DNA of 60,983 bases from Clostridium sp. AM58-1XD (GTDB lineage Bacteria > Bacillota > Clostridia > Lachnospirales > Lachnospiraceae), in the NCBI RefSeq assembly GCF_003464085.1, contig NZ_QSDR01000028.1, positions 1 through 60,983 of the forward strand, written 5' to 3'. The translations under genes and the position numbers were made by a program. Of this stretch, positions 27,211 to 35,693 are shown in pieces (position 1 is the stretch's first letter; every line of letters starts with the position of its first letter). The notes below the pieces were generated by a model. That model saw only the letters and a program-made list of their open reading frames with translations. It had not been told where the DNA came from and searched no databases.

Positions 27211-28235
27211 ATTTAAATGTCATTCTGCCAATTGTTATTTTTATCATCCTGTTTCTCGTTCAGGTAATTATGTCTTTTATCATGTTTCTCATTTTCAGTT
27301 TTGCCACAGGAACTCCGGTCAATTTTCACTTTATGATCCCGCCGATTCCGCTTCTGCTGGCCGTCAGCCTTTTAGCCGGCCTGCTCCTGACCGCCCTGTT
27401 GAATCAGATTATATTAAAACCTATGACCACCCTTGTATCAGCCATCAACGAACTGGCCAAGGGTAATTTCCATGTGAGAATTCATATGGATACGGTAGAA
27501 GAGCTGACCAAAATATCAGAAAGCTTTAACCGGATGTCCGAAGAGCTGGAGAATACGGAAATTCTGCGCACAGACTTTATCAATAACTTTTCCCATGAAT
27601 TCAAAACGCCCCTGGCCTCTTTGAAAGGCTTTGCCAAACTGCTGAAAAATCCTGATCTGACTCTTGAAGAACGCAACGAATATCTCGATATTATCATTCA
27701 GGAAACGGGACGCCTTTCGACTCTGTCGAAAAACATACTGGATCTTTCCAAGGTGGAAAAAATGTGTATTATCACAGAAAAGCTGCCCTATAACCTGGCG
27801 GAACAGATTCGGCGCTGCATACTGCTTCTGGAACCAAAGTGGTCTGCCAAATCCCTGAATCTGGATATCGACTTAGAGGAAATAACATTCAACGGCAATC
27901 AGGGGCTTTTAAATCAGGTATGGATGAATCTGATCGACAATGCCATAAAATTCTCTCCAAACGGCTCTGATATCCGAATTTCCCTTTCCCATCAGGAACG
28001 GAACCTGATCTTTGAGATTGAAGATCACGGATGCGGTATCTCTGAAGAAGCCATTCCCCATATCTTCGATAAATTTTATCAGGGTGATACCTCACACACT
28101 ACGGAGGGAAACGGGATCGGTCTTGCAGTAGTCAGCCGGATTATAACGCTCTGCGGCGGAGATATCCGTGTAATAAGCAATTCAGGAGCGGGAACTCTGA
28201 TGTCCGTATCCCTTCCATGGCGGGATTCCAGATAA
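27207..28235 (+). CDS. Sensor histidine kinase
   Basis: 342 aa. Two close N-terminal membrane segments (~5-30 and ~45-70) leave almost no extracellular sensor, so it probably senses the membrane itself, as in intramembrane-sensing kinases. Then HAMP (LKPMTTLVSAINELAKGNFHVRI), the H-box FINNFSHEFKTPLASLKGFA (His ~131), the N-box NLIDNAIKFSPNG and G-box GNGIGLAVV. It pairs with the regulator just upstream; the RND/TolC operon is the obvious target. Confidence 0.93.
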   Translation: MNLNVILPIVIFIILFLVQVIMSFIMFLIFSFATGTPVNFHFMIPPIPLLLAVSLLAGLLLTALLNQIILKPMTTLVSAINELAKGNFHVRIHMDTVEELTKISESFNRMSEELENTEILRTDFINNFSHEFKTPLASLKGFAKLLKNPDLTLEERNEYLDIIIQETGRLSTLSKNILDLSKVEKMCIITEKLPYNLAEQIRRCILLLEPKWSAKSLNLDIDLEEITFNGNQGLLNQVWMNLIDNAIKFSPNGSDIRISLSHQERNLIFEIEDHGCGISEEAIPHIFDKFYQGDTSHTTEGNGIGLAVVSRIITLCGGDIRVISNSGAGTLMSVSLPWRDSR

Positions 28236-28243
28236 GCGCCCAA

Positions 28244-28302
28244 GCCCATAGACCAGACTCCGTTCCAGGCAGTGGCCAAGTCACTCCATCTGGTCCATGG
28301 GG
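28244..28302 (-). repeat. Family B structured repeat, copy 3 (minimal)
   Basis: CCCATAGACCAGA (28245-28257) and TCTGGTCCATGGG (28289-28301) pair with one mismatch around the core, which reads GGAGTGACTTGGCCACTGCC...GGAACGGA on the minus strand. The long outer flanks of copies 1, 2 and 4 are missing. Confidence 0.8.
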
Positions 28303-28338
28303 CGTCTCGGGTTTTGTTTTTCAGGACTTTCCGAACAC

Positions 28339-28403
28339 AAAAAACAGAGGAGCTTCCTCCTTGATCCGCTCTATGGCGGATTTAAGGGAAGCTCCTCTGC
28401 TTT
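28339..28403. terminator. Bidirectional terminator between the kinase and PucG-like genes
   Basis: CAGAGGAGCTTCC (28345-28357) and GGAAGCTCCTCTG (28387-28399) pair perfectly; A-rich before and CTTTTC after. It serves the convergent genes on both sides. Confidence 0.8.
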
Positions 28404-28445
28404 TCGTATTGACTGATCTTTCATTCTTGTAAATCCATATAAAAA

Positions 28446-29669
28446 TTATGCGTTTTTGTATACTTCCAATGCTGCTGCCACACCGTCTCCTGCCGGAACC
28501 TTTACGCCGTTCTGACGCAGAACTGCTTCTAAAGCTCCCAGTGTAAACAGGATGTTTCTCTTCTGGCTGGAATAGCCCATATTGCCGATTCTCCAGATTC
28601 TTCCGTCCAGCGGACCGAATGAAGTTGCAATTTCAATTCCGAAATATTCCAGAAGCTCTGAACGGATTTTCGTCCCGTTTACCCCCTGCGGAATCTCAAT
28701 CGCCGTTACGACAGGCATCTTATGAGCGACATCTCCGAAAATTGTCAGTCCCATGGCATTCAGACCTGCCGTCAGCGCCTTGTCATTTAAGGTATGGCGG
28801 GCGAAACGGTTCTCCAGCCCTTCTGCCATAATGCACCTGAGCGCCTCGTGAACTGCATACTGCATGCTGGTCGCCTCCGTGTGATGGTTTAAGTGGCGAG
28901 GGCCCCAGTAGTCCTGAAGCTGTGCGAGATCCAGATAGTTGCTGGGGATGTGAGGCATCGTCGTATCTACGTCTTCCGCCGTACGAATCCCGCTCTCTAC
29001 TTTCTTTCTGGACAGGATAATCTTTTCTATTTCTTCATTATAAGTAATAAGTGCAGAACCGGATGGAGCGGAAATACATTTCTGTGTACCGGAAATACAT
29101 GCATCGATTCCCCATTCGTCAACTTTTACCTGTGCGCCTCCAAGAGTAGCAACGGCATCTACAAGCAGCAGTGCTCCGTATTGCCTGCACAGCTTTCCAA
29201 TCTCTTCCAGCGGCTGCATCATAGAAGTGGAAGTTTCACCATGAATGACGGCAACAGCCTTATAACTCTTCTTCTTTAATTCCGCTTCAATCTCCTCCGG
29301 GTCAAAAACATAGCCCCATTCTTTCTCCAGAAGGGTAATTTCTGCGCCGCAGCGCTCCAGAATCTCTTTCAGAAGATAACCAAAACGTCCAAATGCAGGA
29401 ATTAACACCTTGTCGCCAGGACAAATTGCACCGGTCAGTACAGTTTCAAGTCCTCCGCGGGAGGTTGTATCTACGGTGTATGTCTGATCATTTTTTGTCT
29501 GAAATACCTGGCGGGCCATTTCCATCGTCTCTGACATCAGGCCTAAGAATTCAGGATCAAACTGTCCGAGAATCGGTGCGCTCATGGCACGAAGGACACG
29601 TGGATCTGCATCTACAGGACCGGGACACATCAATGTACGAGGAGATGGGTTAATTTCTTTAAAGTTCAT
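28446..29669 (-). CDS. PLP-dependent alanine/ureidoglycine-glyoxylate aminotransferase family (PucG-like)
   Basis: 407 aa from MNFKEINPSPRT (GGAAAGGAAGGAAA upstream). Class V aminotransferase features: MCPGPVDADPRVLRAMS, GQFDPEF, TSRGGLETVL, VDAVATLGGAQVKVDEW and the PLP lysine in SGTQKCISAPSGSA. The GQFDP...FGRFGYLL pattern is that of PucG, which transfers the amino group of ureidoglycine to glyoxylate in purine breakdown. No other ureide genes are nearby, so the substrate could instead be alanine or serine with glyoxylate. Single-gene unit between two terminator-bearing regions. Confidence 0.8.
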   Translation of the reverse strand: MNFKEINPSPRTLMCPGPVDADPRVLRAMSAPILGQFDPEFLGLMSETMEMARQVFQTKNDQTYTVDTTSRGGLETVLTGAICPGDKVLIPAFGRFGYLLKEILERCGAEITLLEKEWGYVFDPEEIEAELKKKSYKAVAVIHGETSTSMMQPLEEIGKLCRQYGALLLVDAVATLGGAQVKVDEWGIDACISGTQKCISAPSGSALITYNEEIEKIILSRKKVESGIRTAEDVDTTMPHIPSNYLDLAQLQDYWGPRHLNHHTEATSMQYAVHEALRCIMAEGLENRFARHTLNDKALTAGLNAMGLTIFGDVAHKMPVVTAIEIPQGVNGTKIRSELLEYFGIEIATSFGPLDGRIWRIGNMGYSSQKRNILFTLGALEAVLRQNGVKVPAGDGVAAALEVYKNA

Positions 29670-29931
29670 AGTTTCCTTCCTTTCCTTGCTACACAAACTA
29701 CTTCTCCATTACTTCTTTTTAACAGTTCAGGGCTGCGGGAACCTCCGTATTTTTGTATTCTACTGGGTCATCCAAGAAGATACTCCGGCCTGAACAATTA
29801 TTATTCTTTTAAGATTCTTACCTATTATACTTACTTCATCCCCATTCTTCAACAACTTTTTTCATAAAGAGTGAAAAATTTCCCGCCTCTTCCATAAGTC
29901 ATCAGGAATCTCCTCTGTTTGTCCGAATATA

Positions 29932-29961
29932 ATTGACAGTCAATTATGCCAATGTTATGAT
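29932..29961 (+). promoter_or_regulatory. Sigma-A promoter and overlapping palindrome for the first cell-wall-binding gene
   Basis: TTGACA (29933-29938), 17 bp, TATGAT (29956-29961). The -35 lies inside a perfect palindrome ATTGAC-A-GTCAAT (29932-29944), which could be an operator. The rest of the 29670-29993 gap is AT-rich without other signals. Confidence 0.7.
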
Positions 29962-29993
29962 AATTTTAGGTAAATATTAAGGGAGGTTTTACG

Positions 29994-31166
29994 ATGAAAT
30001 TACTGAAAAAAGCGGCTGCTCTTCTTTTGACCGCTGCACTGCTTCTTGGCACCGGTTGTATTTCAGCACTTGCCAAAACGGAAACACGGGGAAAAATCAC
30101 GTCCGTAACCCTCCATATCGCTGCCGAACTTGGTGATGAAAGCGACTTCAGCGATATGCGTCTCAATCTTACTGCTGGTTCAGGGAACTATTCCATTGAC
30201 GGATATGAGGTGCTGAATGAAACGAGCAGCTCTTCCTACCCTCTTGTACAGGTTACCCTGGAGGCGGAGAACGGGTGGTATTTTGACGTCTCTACCCGCG
30301 ACATCCATCTGGAAGGAGAAGAAGCAGACTGCACTTCCAAAAGTACGAAAAATGACGCTGAAACCCTGATTATCAAAATAAAACTGACGGACATGACATC
30401 GGATCTGCCCCCCGTCTCTTTTGCAGATCTCGATTCCGACGGAGAAGGCAGCTGGACTTCCGTGCCTGGCGCCAGAAAATATGAGCTGCGCCTCTACCGT
30501 GGAAACACCCTCATCGGCTCCACCAAAACTACATCGGATACTCATTACGATTTCAGCGGCATGATTACCCGTAAAGGAGACTATTTTTTTAAAGTCCGCG
30601 CCGTGGGTGCCAAATCCAGCGATAAGAGCGACTGGACAGAATCCGACGGTTATTACTACGACGAATCGCTGAGTGATAATTATCATGACAGCGACTGGTG
30701 GTATGACGATGATTACTATTACGGAAACGGACCTGGAAGCGGTCCATCCGGTCCCGGCAATTCCTATTATTATAATAATAATACGAACAGCGGTCCCGGC
30801 GCAGGACCATCCGGAACCTCTTCCGGCAGCCAGGGCGCATGGTGCCAGAACCGATACGGCTGGTGGTACCGCTATACTAACGGTTCTTACCCGGCCAATG
30901 CATGGCTATATGTGGACAACAACTGGTTCCATTTTGACGGCAACGGCTATATGCAGACAGGATGGCTGAATGATGGCGGCCGCTGGTATTATCTGAATCC
31001 CAACAGTGACGGTACGAAGGGAAAAATGATAACAGGATGGTATGGAATTAACGGCAAATCCTATTACTTCAATCCAACTTCCGACGGAACGAGGGGCGCG
31101 CTCATTACAAACACGGTAATCGACGGCAAGTACAGAGTTGGCTCCGACGGAGCATGGATTCCCTGA
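29994..31166 (+). CDS. Secreted protein with C-terminal choline-binding-type cell-wall repeats, paralog 1
   Basis: 390 aa; GGGAGG ribosome binding site. Signal peptide (LLLTAALLLGTGCISALA; it contains a Cys but the SALAK end suggests type I cleavage). Residues ~30-135 form a novel-looking beta domain (KITSVTLHIAAEL...SDFSDMRLNLT...YPLVQVTLEAENGWYFDV...IKIKLTDMT). It is followed by a fibronectin-like unit (GARKYELRLYRG...DYFFKVRAVG), a flexible Asp/Tyr/Gly/Asn-rich linker (~230-280) and 4-5 CW-binding repeats (WWYRYTNGSYPANAWLYVDN, GYMQTGWLNDGGRWYYLNP). Such repeats bind wall teichoic acid or polysaccharide. Has a damaged paralog immediately downstream. Confidence 0.82.
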   Translation: MKLLKKAAALLLTAALLLGTGCISALAKTETRGKITSVTLHIAAELGDESDFSDMRLNLTAGSGNYSIDGYEVLNETSSSSYPLVQVTLEAENGWYFDVSTRDIHLEGEEADCTSKSTKNDAETLIIKIKLTDMTSDLPPVSFADLDSDGEGSWTSVPGARKYELRLYRGNTLIGSTKTTSDTHYDFSGMITRKGDYFFKVRAVGAKSSDKSDWTESDGYYYDESLSDNYHDSDWWYDDDYYYGNGPGSGPSGPGNSYYYNNNTNSGPGAGPSGTSSGSQGAWCQNRYGWWYRYTNGSYPANAWLYVDNNWFHFDGNGYMQTGWLNDGGRWYYLNPNSDGTKGKMITGWYGINGKSYYFNPTSDGTRGALITNTVIDGKYRVGSDGAWIP

Positions 31167-31225
31167 TTCTTACTTTTTTTATAAATTCAAACAGAAAACC
31201 GTAAGATTTTGTTATATTCTTTTAA

Positions 31226-31254
31226 TTGATTGTCTTCTTAATTAATGATACGAT
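31226..31254 (+). promoter_or_regulatory. Putative promoter of the second cell-wall-binding gene
   Basis: TTGATT (31226-31231), 17 bp, TACGAT (31249-31254); one or two mismatches to consensus at each box, the same geometry as upstream of paralog 1. Confidence 0.5.
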
Positions 31255-31323
31255 ATAGACAGGAAATTCAATTGGTTAACGTATAAAATTTTAAATTTCA
31301 AACAAATAACAGGAGGGTTGATT

Positions 31324-32372
31324 ATGAAATTATTAAAAAAGGGATTTGCTATGGCAATAGCTGCAGCTATGCTTCTGTCGTCAACGATGACTGCATTTGC
31401 TGCCGAAGAACGAACGAAGATCACATCCGTCAAACTGACGATTACCGCTGATCTGGAGGATTCTTCCGATTTCGACGATATGACGCTGGATGTCACATCG
31501 GATGGCGGCAATTATTATGTAGACGACTACAAAGTAACAAGTACTTCCTCATCCACTTATCCTACCATCCAGGTAACGCTCAATGCCGATGACGGCTATT
31601 ATTTCGACGTTTCCTCCAGCGATATCAAGTTAAGCGGTGACAAGGCCAGCTTATCTTCCAAGAGCACGAAGAGCAAGTCTGAGATTCTTACTCTGAAAAT
31701 CAAGCTTACCGATATTACGGCTGATTTGGACGAAGTAGCTACGCAGAACTCAGTTCCGACGGAATCGCCACATGGGAAGGCGTCGGCGGCGCACAGAAAT
31801 ACGAACTGCGCCTCTACAGAGGCAGCGGCAGCGTTGGTTCCCTCGTATCGACCACAGATACGGAATATAACTTCCGCTCACTGATTTCCCGTTCCGGCGA
31901 CTACTATTTCAAGGTTCGCGCTGTGGGAATCAAATCAAAAGACAAAACGGACTGGACGGAATCCGATGAACAGTATTTTGAATATGCTCTGGGCAATGGA
32001 AGCAGCAACAGCAATTCCAATTCCGGCACTCCCGGAACCGCAGGATGGAAAAGCAACAGCACCGGATGGTGGTATCAGAATGCAGATGGCTCCTATCCAG
32101 CTAACGCATGGCTTTTCGTAGACAACAACTGGTTCCACTTCGACGGCAACGGCTACATGCAGACAGGATGGATTACAGACGGCGGCAACCGCTTCTATCT
32201 GAATCCAAACAGCGACGGCACAAAGGGCAGAATGGTAACAGGCTGGTGGATCATCAATGGTAAGTATTATTACTTTAATCCTGTTTCCAACGGATCGAGA
32301 GGCGCTCTCGTCACCAATACCATTATTGACGGCGTATACCGCGTAGGCGCTGACGGAGCATGGATTCAGTAA
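31324..32372 (+). pseudogene. Secreted cell-wall-binding protein, paralog 2, frameshifted
   Basis: Start MKLLKKGFAMAI after AGGAGGG. Signal peptide, then the same beta domain as paralog 1 (KITSVKLTITADLEDSSDFDDM) to DLDEV, where the frame is lost: GAAGTAGCTACGCAG should read gaa-gtN-agc-tac-gca (near 31736), matching the VSFADL segment of paralog 1. The shifted frame goes on as DGIATWEGVGGAQKYELRLY, a KVRAVGIKSKDK unit, a Ser/Asn linker and CW-binding repeats to 32372. With one restored base it would encode 349 aa. Without it, translation stops at 31884, losing wall attachment. Mutation, phase switching or sequencing indel cannot be told apart here. Confidence 0.85.
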
Positions 32373-32373
32373 A

Positions 32374-33249
32374 TCAGAATTCCTTTTTCATGATTTCGAT
32401 AAAGGTTTTCAAAGCAGGATGTGTCTTAATTTTCTTATAATAAAGGCCAAAAGAAAGGACTGGAAGCCCTTTCACATGGATATAACATAGTCCCGGTTCC
32501 CGGACCGGGAGAATATCAGGCAGGATGGCGAAGCCCAATCCTGCCTTTATTAATGTAACTGCACATGTCGGAGTGTCGCAGAAATACATGTCCGACACAG
32601 GTCTTGTACCGATAATTGCTGCATTTGCGGATGAAAGTTCCGGAAAATTGCGATGCGGGTCACAAATAATCATCTTTCCTTTATTCAAATCCTCCTGGCA
32701 GAGTATATCTTTTTGGGCCAATGAATGTTCCGGAGTCATCACACATACAGCAGGCGCTTTCATGAGAGGCAGGAAAGTTCCTGCTTTTTTTCTGGTGCTC
32801 TCTTCATAAAATCCGAACATCACATGCAGGGATTCTTCCAGCAGCTGGCTTTGTAGAACCTGAGAGGGGAGCATCCGGATGACCGGATGAATCTGTGGCA
32901 TGTCTTCCGTCAGTTTCTTCAGGGGGCCCGGCAGTATGGAATAAATAAACGAACCGGGGCAGCCGATATGAAAAGGAATCACCTGATCTTCCGGTTGATT
33001 TGACAAACGATTTTTGGCTGCGTGAGCCATCCCTACAATATTTTTTGCATCGTCTAAAAACAGGAAACCTGCTTCCGTAAGTTCTACAGACCGCGTTGTA
33101 CGGCGGAACAATTTGGTATTCAGTTCACTTTCCAACGTCTGAATCTGATGAGACACCGCCGGCTGCGTCATGTGCAGCTGTTCCGCAGCACGGGCAAAAT
33201 TCAGGTTCTCAGCGACCGTCAAAAAGCACTCCAGCTGCGCTATATTCAT
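32374..33249 (-). CDS. LysR-family transcriptional regulator
   Basis: 291 aa. N-terminal winged helix MNIAQLECFLTVAENLNFARAAEQLHMTQPAVSHQIQTLE is a standard LysR DNA-binding domain; residues ~90-290 form the periplasmic-binding-protein-like effector domain (VIPFHIGCPGSFIYSILPG). Ends 2 bp from the convergent cell-wall protein gene. Its upstream region is shared with the divergent MarR/ABC exporter operon and holds a perfect 14-bp inverted repeat, so it may control itself, the exporter or both. Effector unknown. Confidence 0.9.
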   Translation of the reverse strand: MNIAQLECFLTVAENLNFARAAEQLHMTQPAVSHQIQTLESELNTKLFRRTTRSVELTEAGFLFLDDAKNIVGMAHAAKNRLSNQPEDQVIPFHIGCPGSFIYSILPGPLKKLTEDMPQIHPVIRMLPSQVLQSQLLEESLHVMFGFYEESTRKKAGTFLPLMKAPAVCVMTPEHSLAQKDILCQEDLNKGKMIICDPHRNFPELSSANAAIIGTRPVSDMYFCDTPTCAVTLIKAGLGFAILPDILPVREPGLCYIHVKGLPVLSFGLYYKKIKTHPALKTFIEIMKKEF

Positions 33250-33270
33250 ATATTTTCACCTCAAATCACA

Positions 33271-33303
33271 ATATTATTAATAAAAGTTATTTATTAATAA
33301 TAT
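33271..33303. promoter_or_regulatory. Perfect 14-bp inverted repeat in the LysR-MarR divergent region
   Basis: ATATTATTAATAAA (33271-33284) and TTTATTAATAATAT (33290-33303) separated by AGTTA. It lies 22 bp upstream of the LysR start, a typical place for LysR autoregulation. Confidence 0.6.
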
Positions 33304-33375
33304 CATTTTTTAAATTCACTTTCAAGGCATTATCGGTTAAAACAGTTCTAGTGACAATCATTCACACGATAACAA

Positions 33376-33387
33376 TTAATCAATTAA
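33376..33387. promoter_or_regulatory. Candidate MarR operator
   Basis: TTAAT-CA-ATTAA palindrome 23 bp before the MarR start codon, of the size and AT-rich type bound by MarR dimers. Confidence 0.4.
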
Positions 33388-33410
33388 CAATTCCACAAGG
33401 AGGTTTTCAA

Positions 33411-33857
33411 ATGCCGGTGCTTAAAGATGACAACGTTCTCAGACTGCTTAAACAGCTGAATCTGGTTCTGGAAGGAACCATAAACCATATGTTCTCCAGC
33501 AGCGGGCTGACTGCCGCACAGTGCGATGTTCTGAGCTATCTGACCGCACACGAAAGCCCAAATCTAGTTGCTACGGCCGTACACAGGGACCTGCACATCT
33601 CAAGAGCCTCTGTTTCCACGCTGCTGAAACGACTGAAGGGAAAAGGATATCTGAATTTCCAGGCCTCGCCTGATGACGACAGGCAGAAACGGATTGTGCT
33701 CACGGAAAAAGCCCGGAGAATGAAATTGGAAATGGAGAGAAAGGCATTGATAATTGACGAAAAAATTTATGAAGGGTTCTCACAAGAGGAGCGGACGGCG
33801 CTGGAACACATGATCAGGCACATGATTTCAAATCTGGCATCCGATTACAGCAGCTGA
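33411..33857 (+). CDS. MarR-family transcriptional regulator
   Basis: 148 aa from MPVLKDDNVLRLL, with AAGGAGG 7 bp upstream; longer upstream extensions lack a ribosome binding site and cross the LysR promoter. Winged helix-turn-helix (LTAAQCDVLSYLTAH, then LHISRASVSTLLKRLKGKGYL) and the wing DDDRQKRIVLTEKA are clear. It precedes a pair of ABC exporter genes by 56 bp, the usual layout for a MarR repressor released by a drug-like ligand. Confidence 0.93.
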   Translation: MPVLKDDNVLRLLKQLNLVLEGTINHMFSSSGLTAAQCDVLSYLTAHESPNLVATAVHRDLHISRASVSTLLKRLKGKGYLNFQASPDDDRQKRIVLTEKARRMKLEMERKALIIDEKIYEGFSQEERTALEHMIRHMISNLASDYSS

Positions 33858-33913
33858 TCCACTATTACGGAGAAAATCCGGACAAAAAACTGTAAAAAAG
33901 AACGGAGGTTTGT

Positions 33914-35692
33914 ATGGTATCAATCTTATTAAAACAGATCAGACAGTATAAAAAAGTTTCATTACTGACTCCGCTTTTCACTGCTTTGGAAGTGTTAATG
34001 GAAGTGCTGATTCCATTTGTAACAGCAAAAATTATAGACCAGGGTATTGAAGCGGGCAGTATTACCAACGTATACCAGTATGGAATTCTCATGCTGGTGC
34101 TAGCAGGGCTCAGTCTCCTCTCCGGCATTCTGGCAGGCATATTTGCAGCCCGGGCTTCTGCCGGCTTTGCCTGTAATCTGAGAGACGGAATGTATGAAAA
34201 CATTCAGCGCTTCTCTTTTTCCAACATTGACAAGTACAGTACGGCCGGGCTTGTAACCCGTATGACGACCGATGTGACGAATGTACAGAATGCCTTTCAG
34301 ATGACTCTCAGGATCGCTGTCAGGGCTCCTCTCATGCTGGTCTGCAGCATGTGTATGTGCGTCGTCATCAATGCCCGCCTGAGCCTGATCTTCTTCGCAG
34401 CGATCCTGCTGCTGGCTGCCATCCTTGGGCTCGTCATCCACCGGGCCACAAGGATCTTTGACGTCGTATTTCGAAAATATGACGATCTGAATGCCAGCGT
34501 TCAGGAAAACGTATCCGCGGTGCGCGTCGTAAAAGCGTTTGTCAGAGAATCATATGAAAATGAAAAATTTGAAAAAGCCGCTCAGAACCTATATCGCCTG
34601 TTCGTAAAGGCAGAACGTATTCTGGCATTCAACAATCCTGCAATGATGCTGGTTGTCTATGGATGCATCCTGGGCCTCTCCTGGTTCGGCGCCCGCTTCA
34701 TCGTAGCAGGCAGTCTGACCACAGGGCAGCTGACCTCCATGTTCAGTTACGTGATGGGAATTATGATGTCCCTTATGATGCTGTCCATGATCTTTGTCAT
34801 GCTGTCCATGAGCACTGCCAGCGGGCGCAGAATTGCCCAGGTTCTCTCCGAACAGCCGGATATGGAAAATCCGGGCCTTCCTGTAAAGGAGATTGCGGAC
34901 GGAAGCATCGATTTTAACCACGTGTCTTTTCGTTATAAAAAGACACAGACGGAGGAAGAATCCGGAGAAAATACACTGTCCGGCATCGATCTTCACATCT
35001 CCTCTGGAGAAACCATAGGAATCATCGGCGGCACCGGCTGCGGGAAATCGAGTCTGGTCAATCTGATCAGCCGCCTGTATGACGTTACAGAAGGTTCTGT
35101 CTGCGTGGGCGGTCGGGATGTGAGGGAATACGATATGGATACGCTGAGAGACCAGGTAGCCGTTGTCCTGCAGAAAAATGTGCTGTTTTCCGGAACTATC
35201 CTGGACAATTTAAGATGGGGAAATGAACACGCTACCGAAGAAGAGTGCATGAATGCCTGTATTCAGGCGTGTGCGGATGAATTTATCAGCCGTTTTCCAA
35301 AAGGATATCACACGTACATCGAGCAGGGAGGCACGAATGTGTCCGGCGGACAGAAACAGCGCCTCTGCATCGCCCGCGCATTGCTGAAGCATCCGAAAAT
35401 ACTGATTCTGGACGATTCCACCAGCGCTGTAGATACGGCGACAGACGCAAAGATCAGAAAAGCCTTTACCGCCGCCATCCCGGGCACCACAAAACTGATT
35501 ATTGCCCAGCGCATTTCGTCCGTACAGGATGCAGACCGCATTATCGTAATGGATGACGGTAAAATCAACGGTATCGGGACTCCGGAAGAACTGATGGAAA
35601 GCAACAGGATTTTCAAAGAGATTTACGATACTCAAATGAACGGCAGCGGTGATTTTGACCAGCCTGTCACTTCAGGAAAGGAAGGTGTTTAA
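33914..35692 (+). CDS. ABC multidrug exporter half-transporter, degenerate-site subunit
   Basis: 592 aa: six membrane segments (~15-310) then a nucleotide-binding domain. Walker A GGTGCGKSS, signature VSGGQKQR, but Walker B ends LILDDSTSAVD (Asp instead of catalytic Glu) and the switch histidine is Gln (IIAQRISS). These are the hallmarks of the inactive-site half of heterodimeric type IV exporters such as BmrCD or LmrCD. The partner gene follows after one base. Exports hydrophobic compounds; regulated by the upstream MarR. Confidence 0.92.
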   Translation: MVSILLKQIRQYKKVSLLTPLFTALEVLMEVLIPFVTAKIIDQGIEAGSITNVYQYGILMLVLAGLSLLSGILAGIFAARASAGFACNLRDGMYENIQRFSFSNIDKYSTAGLVTRMTTDVTNVQNAFQMTLRIAVRAPLMLVCSMCMCVVINARLSLIFFAAILLLAAILGLVIHRATRIFDVVFRKYDDLNASVQENVSAVRVVKAFVRESYENEKFEKAAQNLYRLFVKAERILAFNNPAMMLVVYGCILGLSWFGARFIVAGSLTTGQLTSMFSYVMGIMMSLMMLSMIFVMLSMSTASGRRIAQVLSEQPDMENPGLPVKEIADGSIDFNHVSFRYKKTQTEEESGENTLSGIDLHISSGETIGIIGGTGCGKSSLVNLISRLYDVTEGSVCVGGRDVREYDMDTLRDQVAVVLQKNVLFSGTILDNLRWGNEHATEEECMNACIQACADEFISRFPKGYHTYIEQGGTNVSGGQKQRLCIARALLKHPKILILDDSTSAVDTATDAKIRKAFTAAIPGTTKLIIAQRISSVQDADRIIVMDDGKINGIGTPEELMESNRIFKEIYDTQMNGSGDFDQPVTSGKEGV

Positions 35693-35693
35693 C

